Shown: piece by piece, positions 32,448-44,244 of the stretch
How the letters are laid out: every line of letters begins with the position of its first letter
How positions within the stretch are numbered: position 1 is the first letter of the stretch
NCBI GenBank assembly: GCA_002197995.1
Contig: NGZR01000007.1
Span: forward strand, 268,399 to 332,398
Length of the DNA stretch: 64,000 nucleotides
From: Gaeumannomyces sp. JS-464
Lineage: Eukaryota; Ascomycota; Sordariomycetes; Magnaporthales; Magnaporthaceae
Reading direction: 5' to 3'
The notes under the pieces: model-generated
The model's database searches: none
The model's input: only the letters and a program-made list of their open reading frames with translations
Told to the model about the DNA's origin: nothing
Made by a program: the position numbers and the translations under genes

Positions 32448-33263
32448 TCTCGCTGGCGTGAGCAGTGCTAACAGTGGCAGTAGACGGGGGCTTCCATATT
32501 CGGGCAGACAACTGTCCGCGGAACAGGCCTGAGTCCAGGAATAACCAGGAAACGGGGAGATCGGCAGACTAAATGGCAGCCTATGGCACGGCCCTGAAGA
32601 GGCGAGGCTCGGGACACCATTGATCCTGGGTAGACATGCGGATGGCAGTTGAGCCTGCTGAACGCCCACGCCCAGCGCCGCCGGCTTGGTGTCTTGAAGC
32701 AGCGAACTGCACTAGCAAATCGACCGCAGCTCCACGTTGGCGGACATGGCGCAGGGTAGACGGATAACATGGAGGAAAGAGCAGGCTGTCAGCTGCGGAA
32801 GCGGAGGAGAGAGCCTGGAACCCATGTATTGTCATTGTCGTCGATCTCCCTCTCTGAATGCAGAGCTACCGGTGCTGTGCGAGTACGTCTCGCAAACACG
32901 ATGACCATCGTCGAAAGGCCGATTGACCGTCTGTTGGCGCGTCGATCGAACATCTCCGAGCGCAGACCCCGGGAAGCTTCGCCATCGCGGTTCGTGCGTG
33001 ATTGAGGAAATAGGCAGGGGGAGTAAGCCACGGGTCTGTAACATTATGAAAGCTGAAAAAAAAGACCAGTCCAAGAGGTGGTTGCGGAAGGAGGCTAGCA
33101 GGGGCAGAGAGGCTTGAGAGTCGAAACAATAAATGGTGGGAATATGCTGATGCCGTCTAAGGGGCCCAGGCGATAATTTTCCATGATCTGAACGCCAAAC
33201 GCTACCATCCAAAATAAACCAAAAGGGCAAAAAAAGCACGCAAGGACCAGCTGCCAAACTCTT
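32448..33263. other. Intergenic, no gene seen
   Basis: Promoter of the Cys-rich surface-protein gene and 3' flank of PRP17, both on the minus strand. No coding signal. Confidence 0.6.
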
Positions 33264-34944
33264 CTAATCCCAGAACTTGATCTCTCCAGATGCGCCGCCA
33301 GAGACAACCTTGCTGGTTTCCTGGGGGTGCCACTTGACGCAGCTCACGGAGCCCGTCTCGGCCTGGATCTTGTGGTACATCTTGCAGCCCTTCCAGTCCC
33401 AAAAGACGATGTAGCCTCCCGTGTCGCCGCTGGCGAGGAACTGGCCGTCGGGGCTGATGTCGATGTCGATGGCGCTGCCGGCGTTGTTGTGGCCGCGGTA
33501 GCTCTTCTTGCGGTTCTGGCGGAACTTGTCGTTGCTCGAGTAGACGGTGATCTGGTTGTCGGAGCTCTGGAAGGCCACGTACTTGCCCGACGGGTGCGTC
33601 GCCGACCGCGTCATGGCGAACAGGTACGGCTCTGCGATATACTTGATGGGCACGCCGAACCCGTACTCCCACGCGCGCAGTGTCCGATCGTCCGACGTCG
33701 TCATGAACCTCCGGCCCTCGTCCACAAAGGTGATGGTGTTGACCGGACCCAGGTGGTGGTCGTACTCCTGCACCGGCTCGTTGCCCGCCCTCGTGTCGAA
33801 CTGCACAATCTTGTTGTCCGACATGCCGGCCACGAACTCGTGCCCGAGCTCCGCCGTCGGGTTGAAGCGGATGACGTGCGGCGTCTTGCCCGTTGTGAAC
33901 TTGGAGATGCACTGGCCCGTCTCGGTATCCCACAGCTTCATCATGCGGTCAAACGACGCCGTCAGGAACTTCTCGCCATGGGTGTTGAATGTGACATCTG
34001 AGAGCGATTTGCTATGGCCAGAATATGTGCGCAGCAGCTCCCGTGAGTGATAAACATCCCATATCTTGACGGTAGCATCTGCGCTGCCAGAGAGAAGAAG
34101 GTGCCCAGATCTGGGGAAAAAGTTGAGCGAGGTGATGGCCTTGGTGTGGTGTTTCCACGTGTGGACCAACTTCTTGGGGATGAAATTTGTTGTGCTGCCT
34201 GGCTCCTTGCGCAGGTCGATGTCGAGATCTTGCGGAACCTGTACAGAGGGCGAGGTTAGCAGCTGTCCAGAACCCAGAACGCCTGCACAGCAGGAAATAT
34301 GGTAAGCAAATACTCACATGCATATATGTCCTCCCCTGGTAGTCGTGCAGCTCGGAGCCATGGAATGTGGTGGTCTCGTCTCCCAGGTCCTCGACCTCCT
34401 TCCGCCTCGAGAGGGCCTCGGCGGGAGCTTTGACGACGGTGCCGCTCTCGATCACATCATCGTCGCTCTCCTCAACCTCAACAACCTCATACTCCTCGTC
34501 GCTGGCCAGCTCGTGGTCGTCCACGTCAACCTCCTGCCCCTGCTTGGGCCTGTACGCCGCCCAGGGCCCCTTGTACTCGCCGTCGCCCTCGGCCACGAGC
34601 GCGCTGCCCTTGCCCTCGCGCGTCTTGCGCAGCTTGGCCGCCTCGGCCTTGACGTCGGCGCCCGACTGGAACTCGCGCTCGGGGCCGCCGCGCCGCTCGA
34701 CGGCCCGGTGCTTGCTACGGAACGTGTGCTCCGACACGAACGTCTCCTGCGCGTAGCCCGTGAGCACGTTCTTGCGCTTGAGCGGCGCCGAGTCGTCGCG
34801 GAACGGGTTCGCGGGGCCGAGCTTTGGCCGCGCGAGGTCCTCGCCTGTGTACTGCACCAGCTCGTGCGCCGGCTCCGCCTCGGCCCTGACCACGAGAGCG
34901 TCGGTCGGCACCATGTTTGGTGCGTACTCCCCGAACCCGGACAT
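33264..34944 (-). CDS. prp17: Pre-mRNA splicing factor PRP17/CDC40
   Basis: WD40 spliceosome component needed for the second step of splicing; 533 residues. Exons 34944-34318 and 34238-33264, phase-0 intron with CTAAC branch and TACAG acceptor. The N-terminal half is charged, with the family block NPFRDDSAPLKRKNVLTGYA and acidic stretches (EYEVVEVEESDDD). Exon 2 starts VPQDLDIDLRKE and TTNFIPKKLVHTWKHH, then a seven-bladed WD40 propeller: GSADATVKIWD, TASFDRMMKLWD, TTSDDRTLRAWE, SGDTGGYIVFWDW and GGASGEIKFWD ending the protein. Length and layout match fungal orthologues and the frame is clean. Confidence 0.95.
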
Positions 34945-35806
34945 GGCGTATTCGTGCGCGACTGGTTGCTCGAGGGGTGGCTCCTGTTTCTAATCGGGCT
35001 GACAGAGTCGACGATCTGGAGGCGAGGTCTGGGGGGAAAGTCTGGTTTCTTTTGTCGGTCTCGCGAGTGTCTTCTGGGCCAGGCTGTCGCAGCTGCTCAA
35101 AATGGGCGCCAAAAATAATTCCAGGAGCGCGCTACACTGATGGATGCAGTCGATTGCCGCTGGGGTACGTATATTTTAGGTTAGCGGAGCCGTCCCCACT
35201 CCTTTCGCAACGCGGCGCACGGTCGCATCTCCGGTCCGCGCTCTGGGCACTGGATGCTGCGCTGTTCGTAACGTGGCCTGTCACTTGCAGGCATCCAGTC
35301 TGCTGTTTGAACAGGTTGGTTCTTGATACAAAGGACGGCCCAGTTGGCCATCTCCGATAGTAGGTATTACATCTAGGTATGCATTCCGTCGCCAAGTAAA
35401 TAACTATTTCTCCGACACCTGGACACTGCCAGAGAGACAACATGAGACCCAAAGCACACAATCGCAGTACGAGGTATATCCGTAACGAGCGCCCCTTTCC
35501 CCCGACTCCCACCCGCCATAACTCGATAATTCCACCCACCAGGTTCGTGAACGGTCGTAGCAGCGCAGCGGCCCGCGCATGTGCGCCTTGCGCTGTCTTT
35601 TTCCCACTGCCGCCATCCCCTTGCTCCGCGGACTGGCATGCATGGTCCACGATGCGACATCTTCGACAGGTGGCCCAACCGCACCTGGAAGCCTGTCCGC
35701 ATGACCATATGACGTACTCCCACGCAGACCATGCCAAGAAGTAATGCAGGATTACCAAATTCCCCTCGGGAGAGGTATGTCCACATGCAAAACTAGCCGG
35801 CCCCTC
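34945..35806. other. Intergenic, no gene seen
   Basis: PRP17 promoter side and ERV14 3' flank. A 208-codon minus-strand frame (35132-35758) has no domain and overlaps the expected UTRs. Confidence 0.6.
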
Positions 35807-36515
35807 TTAGTGAGACTCGTCCTTAATCAGAGCCACAATCATGCTGTAGAGGTAGAAGAAGAACATGATCAGGTGGAACCCAAGCTTGATAAACGACTCC
35901 TGCACACAAAGGGTCAGCAATCTAGAGCATCAAGGCGGCGCATACTCCCCTATCAAGGCCAACCGTACCTTTTTGTGGACGTTGAGCTTGCGGAAGATCT
36001 CAGTGGCATCCAACAGGTGAGTGTTGTCCACGATCCTAGAGAAACGTCAGCCATAAATCCTTCTGCACGGGCCATCGCAGCGCAGGCGGCGTCTGAGAGG
36101 TCTGGAACGCACTTCTTGATGTTCCACGCGAGGAGCGGCACGTTCAAGACAAGAGGCAGCCAGTATCCGTTGATAAGGAATATGAAGGTCAAGAATCCAT
36201 GCACAGCGGCCTCGGGGACGATGTAGGTGTTCAGGCGGTTGCAGAGGTCGATCGGGTTGATGTAGTCGCTGCAGGACGAAGCGCAGTTAGCAGCTGATGT
36301 GTTGGCGACCGCCCGCCAGGGCGGCTGGCTAGTGCGCGATATTTCCTCGCCACAAATCGAGAGGTGGTCTAGGCTTGAGACCAAAAGCAGCCCGCGCTCG
36401 GACGGAAGACGTACCATTCCAGGTCGCTGTACATGATGGTGAAGAATACCTGTAGGAACAGATTTACGGCATTCACCAACACCGCAAAGAGGTACAACCA
36501 CGCTTCCCCCGACAT
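35807..36515 (-). CDS. erv14: Cornichon/ERV14 COPII cargo receptor
   Basis: Small ER-to-Golgi cargo receptor packaging membrane proteins into COPII vesicles. Four exons on the minus strand: 36515-36415, 36268-36113, 36035-35969 and 35899-35807, together 138 residues, which is the size of yeast Erv14. The joined product begins [20 protein letters not shown], continues with [20 protein letters not shown] (cornichon signature), [38 protein letters not shown], and ends [16 protein letters not shown]. Three or four membrane helices. The small exons mean no single frame reveals it; all six splice sites follow GT-AG and keep phase. Confidence 0.95.
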
Positions 36516-37403
36516 GGTGGCGGCGGCTTGTAGGCGCTTGAGATGCTTGATCCGAAAGCTGCGACGGGTAGTTGCGACAAGGCTGCAGCCGGTCTGATAG
36601 TCTCGGAAGAAGACAAAAGCGATGCTCGCCGGGCTTTCCGGGGTCTTGCAAGGGCGGGATCGGGGAGGCGGCGCGCGGGCGGCTATCTGGCCCTCGGCGG
36701 GAGGGGAGGGGAATTAAAAGCCGGTCGTCTAATGATACACAACGGGGTCAGGTCTCGGCAGCCCGACGCGGGACTCGATGTTGGGATCGCACGTATGGAC
36801 CTGTGTGGGGGGGATATCTGTCCTCGACTGAGGGAGTGGGCGGCGGCGCTGCGAGTGGTGTTGGGCGAAGTTGGCCTGAGCAAGCAAGCAAAAGGAGAAT
36901 GATGAAAGCGGCTCCCGCACAAATCTTGCCTGCTTGCCGAGGGCGAGTGGTCCAAGCTTTCTGGTGGCTGGGCCACCGCGCACCCAGGCCCTGCTCGTGC
37001 TGCTTGCGCCGTCACCCCACCACAGGCAGTCTCGACCACTTGGCGGCGCATATGGAACTCCGAAGCTTCCTTCACACCTCAGTAAAATACCAGCTGACAG
37101 CAATGAAAAACCAACCCGCTTTGCACAGCTTTTCACATGAGAATCCAGCCATCATTTTCTCTTCTCGTTAAGCACAATGCCACGATGGGGATAACTTGGG
37201 CGCTCACAGGCGCTACCGCTTCGGTTGTTCACCCTATTGATGCTTTGCCTTAATTCTTAATTTTCCCTCCCGATCTGGATGCCGCCAGTCTCCACAATCA
37301 ATCGACTTTCGCATAAGCGATCCCAAAAACTCGATAAAATTATTTCCCCATGATAACTCTAAAAGGTCAGCAAGAAAATGAGCATGGAAACAGATTTTTG
37401 CTA
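36516..37403. other. Intergenic, no gene seen
   Basis: ERV14 promoter and downstream flank of the GH20 gene. Overlapping short frames only. Confidence 0.6.
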
Positions 37404-39787
37404 CTACCACCTCTTCACTCTACCCACACTCCTATGCCCGTCAACCAGCTTCATGCTCCCAATAACACCCTCGAACCCGCCGCCGCCGATGGTCTGCAAA
37501 GGCGCCTCAACAGCCATGCGCTCCCAGACAAAGCGCTCGCCGTTCCAGCCAATGATGGTCAGGAACTCCATGGGCGACGCCGCCGCGCCCTCAACGTGCA
37601 AGTGCGTGCGCGTGCCCTTCCCGACCAGGCTGGCGTTTGTCCACCGCCCGACAGGGAAGGTGTAGTTGAGCGCGTACACGCTCTCGCCCGAGAAGAGCAT
37701 GACGGCGTCGACGGTGCCGTTGCCGAACCAGAGCGCGCTGTCACGGCCAGTCAAGATGGGCCCCTTGGCGCTCGACGTCGGCTTGACGGAGAAGGAGAGC
37801 GTGTAGTTGCGCCCCTTGGACGAGAGCGGCGTCCTGGTGCTGCACGACGGCGTCAGGACGACGCCCTCGTCTGTGCTCGCGCACGTCGTGGCCGCGTCGT
37901 AGTCGTTGCCAGACGTGTCCTTGATCCTGCCCCCGTAGCGCCGCCCCGTGGCGAAGTCGTACTCCAGGATGGTCTGCCCCTTGGACGGAATCCTGCGCTC
38001 GAGGTTCTGGCCCGGCACAAAAGGCTGCAGCTTCGCAAACAGGGCCAGATACTCGGCCTCGGTCAGTGCGCCACCCCACTGCTTGTCGGCCAGCGCCGGG
38101 AGACCATCCCTCCATGACCAGTAAGCCTCCAGCACTGTGGTGGCGTTCGGGCCATAATCGTTCCATAACGGTGCTATGTGACCCTCGATTTTGGGCGAGT
38201 TGCGTGGCGAGTTGTTTGTCGCGTTGTTCGGATCAAATATGTTCGGAGCGAAAGCACTCCTGTCCGGCGACCCGTGGAAAATAAACTGCTGGTTAAGCAC
38301 TTGTGGATAGGATTGGGACCATTTGCCGACTATATATACTCGGTCACCCGAGTTCATCACGCCGTATCCGTTCTTTATCCAGTCAAAGACGGGGTTCCCT
38401 TCCCAGGGAGCCCAATGCTGCACCGAGACAGATGTGTTGACTTGTCAATAGACAATAATCAGATCGTCAGCAACTCAGAGCATCGGCTTCACCACGCAAG
38501 TGGGGGTGTCGACTAACTTTTACCAGCCACAGCTGAACCAAACGTGCCCCAAAGCCTGACTTTCTTCCCCGATTCGCTCACGATGAAGTCGTTCAGCTCG
38601 TTGGCAAACCGAGTGTACTCCCCAGCGAGGGCCCTGCAACTTGCTTCAGCAACAGTTCCCATGCGATACGGGGGTTGATGGCACCTACGCAGGAGACAGC
38701 GTCTCGTCCCTGTACTCATCCGCGCCGATCGATACCACCTTGCTCTGGAACCAAGGCAGGAAGACCCGCCAGATGGCCTTCACGGTCGGGATGGTGTCTG
38801 GATGCGATATGTTAAGAAGGCTATAGTCGGAAGACATGCCGATCTCGGGCTTCCACTGCGAAATGACAAGCGCGTGCCCTGGAGCCTCAATCTCGGGGAC
38901 GATGGTGACGCCCCTCGCAGCACACTTGGTCTGGATCTCGTCAAAGACCTCGCGGCTGTAGGACTCGTTCCTGCGCCTGTTGAGGCCGCCCACGGCCGGG
39001 TCGTCTGAATCGAGCCGGAAGGCGGCGTAAAGCTCCATTTGACGTTTGAACGAGTAGATGCGCGCGTTGTTCCAAAGGTTGTCGGACAGGTGCAGGTGGA
39101 AGGTGTTCTGCTTCCAGAACGACATGTACGAGCACATTTCGATCAGGAAATCCGCCGGATAATAATGCCGTGCGACATCAAGCTTCGATTGAAGACGCCA
39201 TCTCGTGTCAACCTCGGGAAGAGATGCAAGGCCTCACTTTTAGAGGGGATGTGGCCACTTACCATCATACCTCGGCTCTCCCAGCCAGGACTATCCAGGG
39301 CACGGCCAAGGGGCAGCGATCCGTTCCCAATGAGAGCCTGTTGAAGGACCGTCCTGGTCCCCCACCAGACCCCCAGGGGACTTGCGCCCCTGACGACAAG
39401 ACCTTCGGCAGTCGTCTCCAGCGTATAGCCCTCCGAGGTTTCCCGCCCAGCGACATCGAGGTAGTCTCGCGCGTCTCCGAGCGTCAGGAAGATAGTCCCC
39501 GCCGCCGCCGCCGTGCCAGTCACAACCGAGACGTTGTGCCCGAGCACCGAGCCAACATCGCCCGCGAACGTCTCGGCAAAGTCCCTCAGCGTGGGCGGTA
39601 TGAGCGTCAGCCCCCGAATGTCTCTGGAGGCAGCATGGGCCTCATCCACCACTATGGCGCTCAGGCTCGAGAAGTCCAGGGTTGCAGAGCCACGGCGCTC
39701 AAAGGGCACGGTTGGGATGCCGGGGAATATGGCCGCGCAAGCTACCGAGATGGCAGTAGCCAATTTTAAGATGCCGTTGGCGCGCAT
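37404..39787 (-). CDS. GH20 beta-N-acetylhexosaminidase, secreted
   Basis: Glycoside hydrolase family 20 enzyme that removes terminal GlcNAc/GalNAc, e.g. from chitin oligomers. 721 residues in four exons: 39787-39263, 39182-38689, 38633-38524 and 38440-37404. Signal peptide MRANGILKLATAISVACAAI. The N-terminal GH20b domain includes GYTLETTAEGLVVRG and GVWWGTRTVLQQ; the barrel starts LDVARHYYPADFLIEMCSY and includes FHLHLSDN and VPEIEAPGHA. The catalytic Asp-Glu pair is in SIGADEY (about residue 329), with VQHWAPWEGNP later. The last 250 residues form an extra domain (TLSFSVKPTSS, LWFGNGTVDAVMLF, GRWTNASLVGKG) like a LamG/concanavalin fold. No frame break. It diverges from the amine oxidase gene. 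Confidence 0.9.
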
Positions 39788-41228
39788 CGCGGAAGCTGGC
39801 CTTGCCCCTTTTTCTGCCCTGTGTTGATGCCCCTGATGCAGACATGGCGGGCGGTGATGGTCTTGTACTCTTATACTGCCGCGGAAGCCCCAAGGCCTGC
39901 CCTGTCTGCATGCCCCCACATCGGCAGGGCATTGAATATGGAGACGATCAATGAGAAGCTGAAGGGTGCCCGGCCTTGTCGTTTCTATCTCATGCTTGTT
40001 TGCGTGGGCAATACGACGTGACAGTCCACCACCTTCCCGTCTGGTCGGTCTTAGCGGTCTACCAAGTTGATTCTCCAGCCGACATTGCAACTGACGCGCC
40101 GAGGTTGCTCGAGTGGCATCTATTTCCGGGACGAACGGGCTGGGCTGGGTTGACAGCAGAGTCGCTGGCAAGCAGAGGGTAACGTTGCGCCATGGGTGCA
40201 GAACCCAAAAGAAGGCCCTCGAGGAGGAGCCAAGGGCCTCCCGGCCAAGGCAGCAAGCGGCTTCTTGGAGATCGTCCAATGCATCTTTCCCCGCCCGGGC
40301 GAGTCGGCGGCGAGGGGGCTCGGCAGCACTGCCGGTGGATCGGCTGCCATCGGGCCCCACAGCGCGGGACATGGACACGCAATTGATCTGCCGCTTTCCC
40401 GGAATTGGAAGCTCGACGATGCGCAGACAGCGAGCGCCTGGTGTTTGTTTCCCCTGATGCATTGAAAGCTCGATTGACTGGTGGCCAGGATGCATCTTCT
40501 TGGCTGGCGGTCAAGGGAAACTCGCAGACAAGAGGACGGATACGAGCCGAAGATCGAGTGCTTTCGACCTGGGTTGGATTGCTGCTCTGTCCCTCCGCCA
40601 GGATTCACTCTCCTTTGCTTCCCTGATCCGATTCCCCTTTTCGCTTTCCATCTCAATCACCATAATTCTAGTCCCATCCTTCGACAGCAACTTATGCTCC
40701 CAGTGGACATCTGTTTGCCCCGTATTTATCCTCTCTACATCCTCTTTTTCTTGATTGCTCAAGCGAGTGTTGTCCGCTCCCACGCAAGGCTGAGATGACC
40801 TTTCCTTCATCTACCGGGTTATTGATATTAAATCGAACGGCCATCTCCGTCGACATAAATGAAGCTCAATGTCTGATCGGCGCTGGCGACTACCGCCTTC
40901 AACAGTTAACCTCACGGCAAAAGTCCCTTCCGTCGGCTCTTGCCCGATGGCGTGCTGCATCACACATCTTCGCGATCCCCTCAATCGTCTAGAGAAATTG
41001 GCTGTGCTGATCGACACATCATCCAAATGAGAAATGAGCTAATAGCCACGAGCCTAAAGAGAGAGCATATCCGAAGTGCAAAAGGATGCGCTCCCGGGTT
41101 AGGTCCTAGACGGATAGGACACAAACATATAAGCCGACTGTATAAAGCCATGCCATATGCCGTCTTAGGCATGCTGAAATATCATCTCGGTCCTACACAT
41201 TTCATTGCTTCTGGCACCGAGTTTTACC
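39788..41228. other. Divergent promoter region, no gene seen
   Basis: 1.4 kb between the starts of the GH20 hydrolase and the amine oxidase, which are transcribed away from each other. Frames here (for example 40120-40656 minus) have no domains. Confidence 0.6.
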
Positions 41229-43893
41229 ATGCATCATGCTCACAGCCGCAGGCTCTCCAGATGGCTGCTGCTCGCCATTTTAGCATGTCTGGTAATCCAG
41301 GCTGTGTATGGGCGTCCCTCTGGCGGACGCGCGCACGCGGGCTTCCATGGAAGAAGACTCCGCCGCGGCCACCCTCGGCCGCGCCCCGGGACCAAATCCG
41401 GGAGTTATGCTCGTCACAAGCCCCGACAGGCAGGGACCTGCGCGCCCAGCCCGCCGGCGAGCATCAAAGCACCGAAGCGCAATCTCTGGGGCCAGCTGAG
41501 CGAGCAGGAGGTTGGTTCCGTGGTTGACTGGCTTTTTCGGCAACGGGGGCTGAATCTCACACGCACCGAAGACGCTGGTGACTGGGACAACACCATGTGA
41601 GTGCTCCCTTTTGTGGACCATCACGGCCAGTATGGGGAATCCAAGTCTAACAGGGGCTGCTCGCCGTCTTTACAAGTATATCGGTGGAGGTCATGCGGCC
41701 AAACAAAAGTGACGCACTGGGCTACATCGATGGAGGCGGCCCAATGCCACCGAAATTTGCCCGCGTGACGCTGGACCAGCGAGCAACAGAAAAGCCAGTC
41801 ATAGCAGAAATCCTCGTCGGGCCGCTGCCCATCATCCCAGCCACGGCGTCCTGGTCGCCCCTCGCCTACCCCTTCACCAAGAACTCGGGCGGGCAGATCC
41901 GCAACCTGGAGGCCGACGCGGGCGAGACCCTCTACGACAAGTGGCTGTACCGACACACCCGGGACATCATGGACATCACGCAGGACCTCTTCAGCGGGAC
42001 CGTGCTGGGGCGGAGGAACGACACGCTCGAGATCTGGGGCATCGACCCGCTGTGGCAGGAGGACGGCCGCGTGCGCCGGTGGGACACGCTCTGGAACCTG
42101 CCCACCGACTACAGCGACGCCCAGACCCTCCTGCCGACCGGGCTCTTCCTCCTGACCGACGTGACGGGCCGCGACCCGAGCAGGTGGCGGCTCGAGGGCT
42201 GGCTGTACAACGGCGTCTTCTACAACAGCACCGCGGCCTTCAAGGCCGCCTACTGGAGCCCCGGGTTCGAGAAGCTCGGCGTCAACGTCGAGGGCGACTG
42301 GGCCCGGACCGACCACCGGGGCCCCCCATGCCGCTGGACGACAGGCGCCCTCCCGTCCTCGCCGCGCCGTCCGGGTCCCGGTTCTCGCTCGACGCCGACG
42401 AGCGCCACGTCGAGTGGATGGGCTTCAGCTTTTACCTGGGCTTCACGGGCGACACGGGCGTCTCGCTGCACGACGTGCGGTTCGAGGGCGAGCGCATCCT
42501 GTACGAGCTCGGCCTGCAGGAGGCCCTCTCCCACTACGCGGGCAACGACCCGGTGCAGTCCGGGACGGCTTACTTGGACAACAGCTACGGCTTCGGGCGC
42601 TACGCGACCGAGATGGTGGTCGGCTTCGACGCGCCCTCGTACGCCACGTATCTCGACGCGACAACGTACGAGTACGAAGCCCTGACGACCCGGCGCCGCA
42701 CCGTCGCCCTGTTCGAGGCGGCCGCCGACCACGCGCTGCAGCGGCACAGCACCGACGACACCGTGTCCGTGACGCGCAACACGTACTTTGTCGTGCGCCA
42801 GGTCGCCACCGTCGCAAACTACGACTACACCGTCTCCTACACCTTCACGCTGAGCGGCGAGATTGCCGTCGACGTGCGCGCCTCGGGGTTCGTGCAGGCG
42901 GCGCACCGCAGGGGCAACGACGACTACGGCTTCGCCGTCCGCGACCACCTCAGCGGCTCCATGCACGACCACGTCATCGCCTTCAAGGCCGACTTTGACG
43001 TCGCCGGGGCCGCCAACACGGTCGAGCTGGCCCGGTCCGCGCCCGCGACCGTGTCGTACCCCTGGCCGGGGGGCAAATCCCGCAACACCATGCGGCTCGA
43101 GCGCTCCGTCGTCGCCAGCGAGAGCCAGGGGCGCCTGGACTGGGACGCCGAGGGTGCGACGCAGGTGCGCGTCGTCAACCGCGCCGCGACTGCCAGCCAC
43201 GGCGAGTCGCGCGGGTACCGCGTGGTGCGCAGCGGGCCGACGGCGCGCCTGACGGTCCGCGGCTCGCCGGCGCTGCAGAGCGCGGCGCGCTGGGCCGAGC
43301 ACGGCGTGCACGTGACAAGGCACAAGGACGCGGAGCCGTGGCTGTCGCACGCCTCCAACAACCAGGACGTCGCGGACCCGCTCGTCGACTTCTCGCGCTT
43401 CGCCGCCGATGACGAGGGCCTGGTGCAGGAGGACGTGGTGCTGTGGCTGAACCTGGGCATGCACCACGTGCCCGTGCAGGAGGATCTGCCCAACACGCTG
43501 GCCACGACGGCCCACTCGGCCGTCCGCTTCGTGCCGTCAAACTTCCGCGACACGGACCCGTCCCGCCGCACCGTCAACATGGCCCGCATCAGCCACCGGG
43601 ACGGCAGGACGACCGACGTGGTCGTCTTTGGCCAGTCCAAGGACGTCTGCAGCCTGCGCCTCGAGCCCGACGAGCTGGGCCTGTGGTCCTATGCTGGAGG
43701 GAGTATTGTCCACAAAGCCGGGCACAGCCGGGAAGGGTCGTCCAGAGGGTCGAGGGCGCGACGGTGGTGGCTCCTCAGCCCAAGGAGATGCCGACCCCTG
43801 AAACACTCTTTGCGTCGATGTCGTTTACTCCCCTTGCCGTGCTCGTGTCCAAAGCGCCTCCTCCCGTCTATGCTTCTTTTTCCCTCCAGATAG
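41229..43893 (+). CDS. Copper amine oxidase, one frame break
   Basis: Topaquinone/copper enzyme that oxidises primary amines to aldehydes with release of ammonia and H2O2. Exons are 41229-41596 and 41677 onward. The start at 41229 gives a signal or anchor helix (LSRWLLLAILACLVIQAVYG). The body starts NLWGQLSEQEVGSVVDWL. In a C6 run at 42322-42327 one base seems missing: TDHRGP continues as PMPLDDRRPP in another frame and stays open to 43893. Active-site features are present: YLDNSYGFG (catalytic-base region), TVANYDYTVS with the cofactor Tyr, HDH in SMHDHVIAFKADFDV and GMHHVPVQEDLP as copper ligands. About 862 residues if joined. The last 55 residues after GLWSYAGGS look unlike the family; another frame there reads VEGATVVAPQPKEMPT, so the true end may use a further intron or shift. 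Confidence 0.85.
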
Positions 43894-44244
43894 ACTGGAA
43901 TTGTCATCCGCCATCAATCTTTTTTCCGCCTTTCACAAATAGCCAAGTTTGCGGGCACATCGGATATGGGTATCTGTACGATTTGCGCTCGGCTAATGAA
44001 AACATTGAGCGATTACTGGGAGAGACGTCGAAAATAGTCTCCCAATCTTACAATGCAAGGTCGCGAGCCCCGCTCCTCGCTGTGGTCTGTACAGTAAAGC
44101 ATTCTCAGCAAACCGCCTGGCCTTGGCCGTCCGTCATAGGGATAAAAGCTGAGGAAATGAGGCTTTCGGTCTTGAGGCACCAACACAACCAAATTTCCTG
44201 GTACGTCCTTTACTCGGAGAATTGGCATACTCTTCATTCTACTT
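43894..44244. other. Convergent 3' flanks
   Basis: 350 bp between the amine oxidase and MAP1 stops. No separate gene seen, though the true amine oxidase C terminus may extend into it. Confidence 0.55.

Noticed and set aside
35132..35758. 208-codon minus-strand frame between PRP17 and ERV14
   Set aside because: No domain and lies in the PRP17 promoter region; Cys/Trp/Arg-rich like chance frames.
42250..43515. 421-codon minus-strand frame inside the amine oxidase gene
   Set aside because: GC-rich antisense shadow of exons whose sense frame carries clear active-site motifs; its own translation has no domain.
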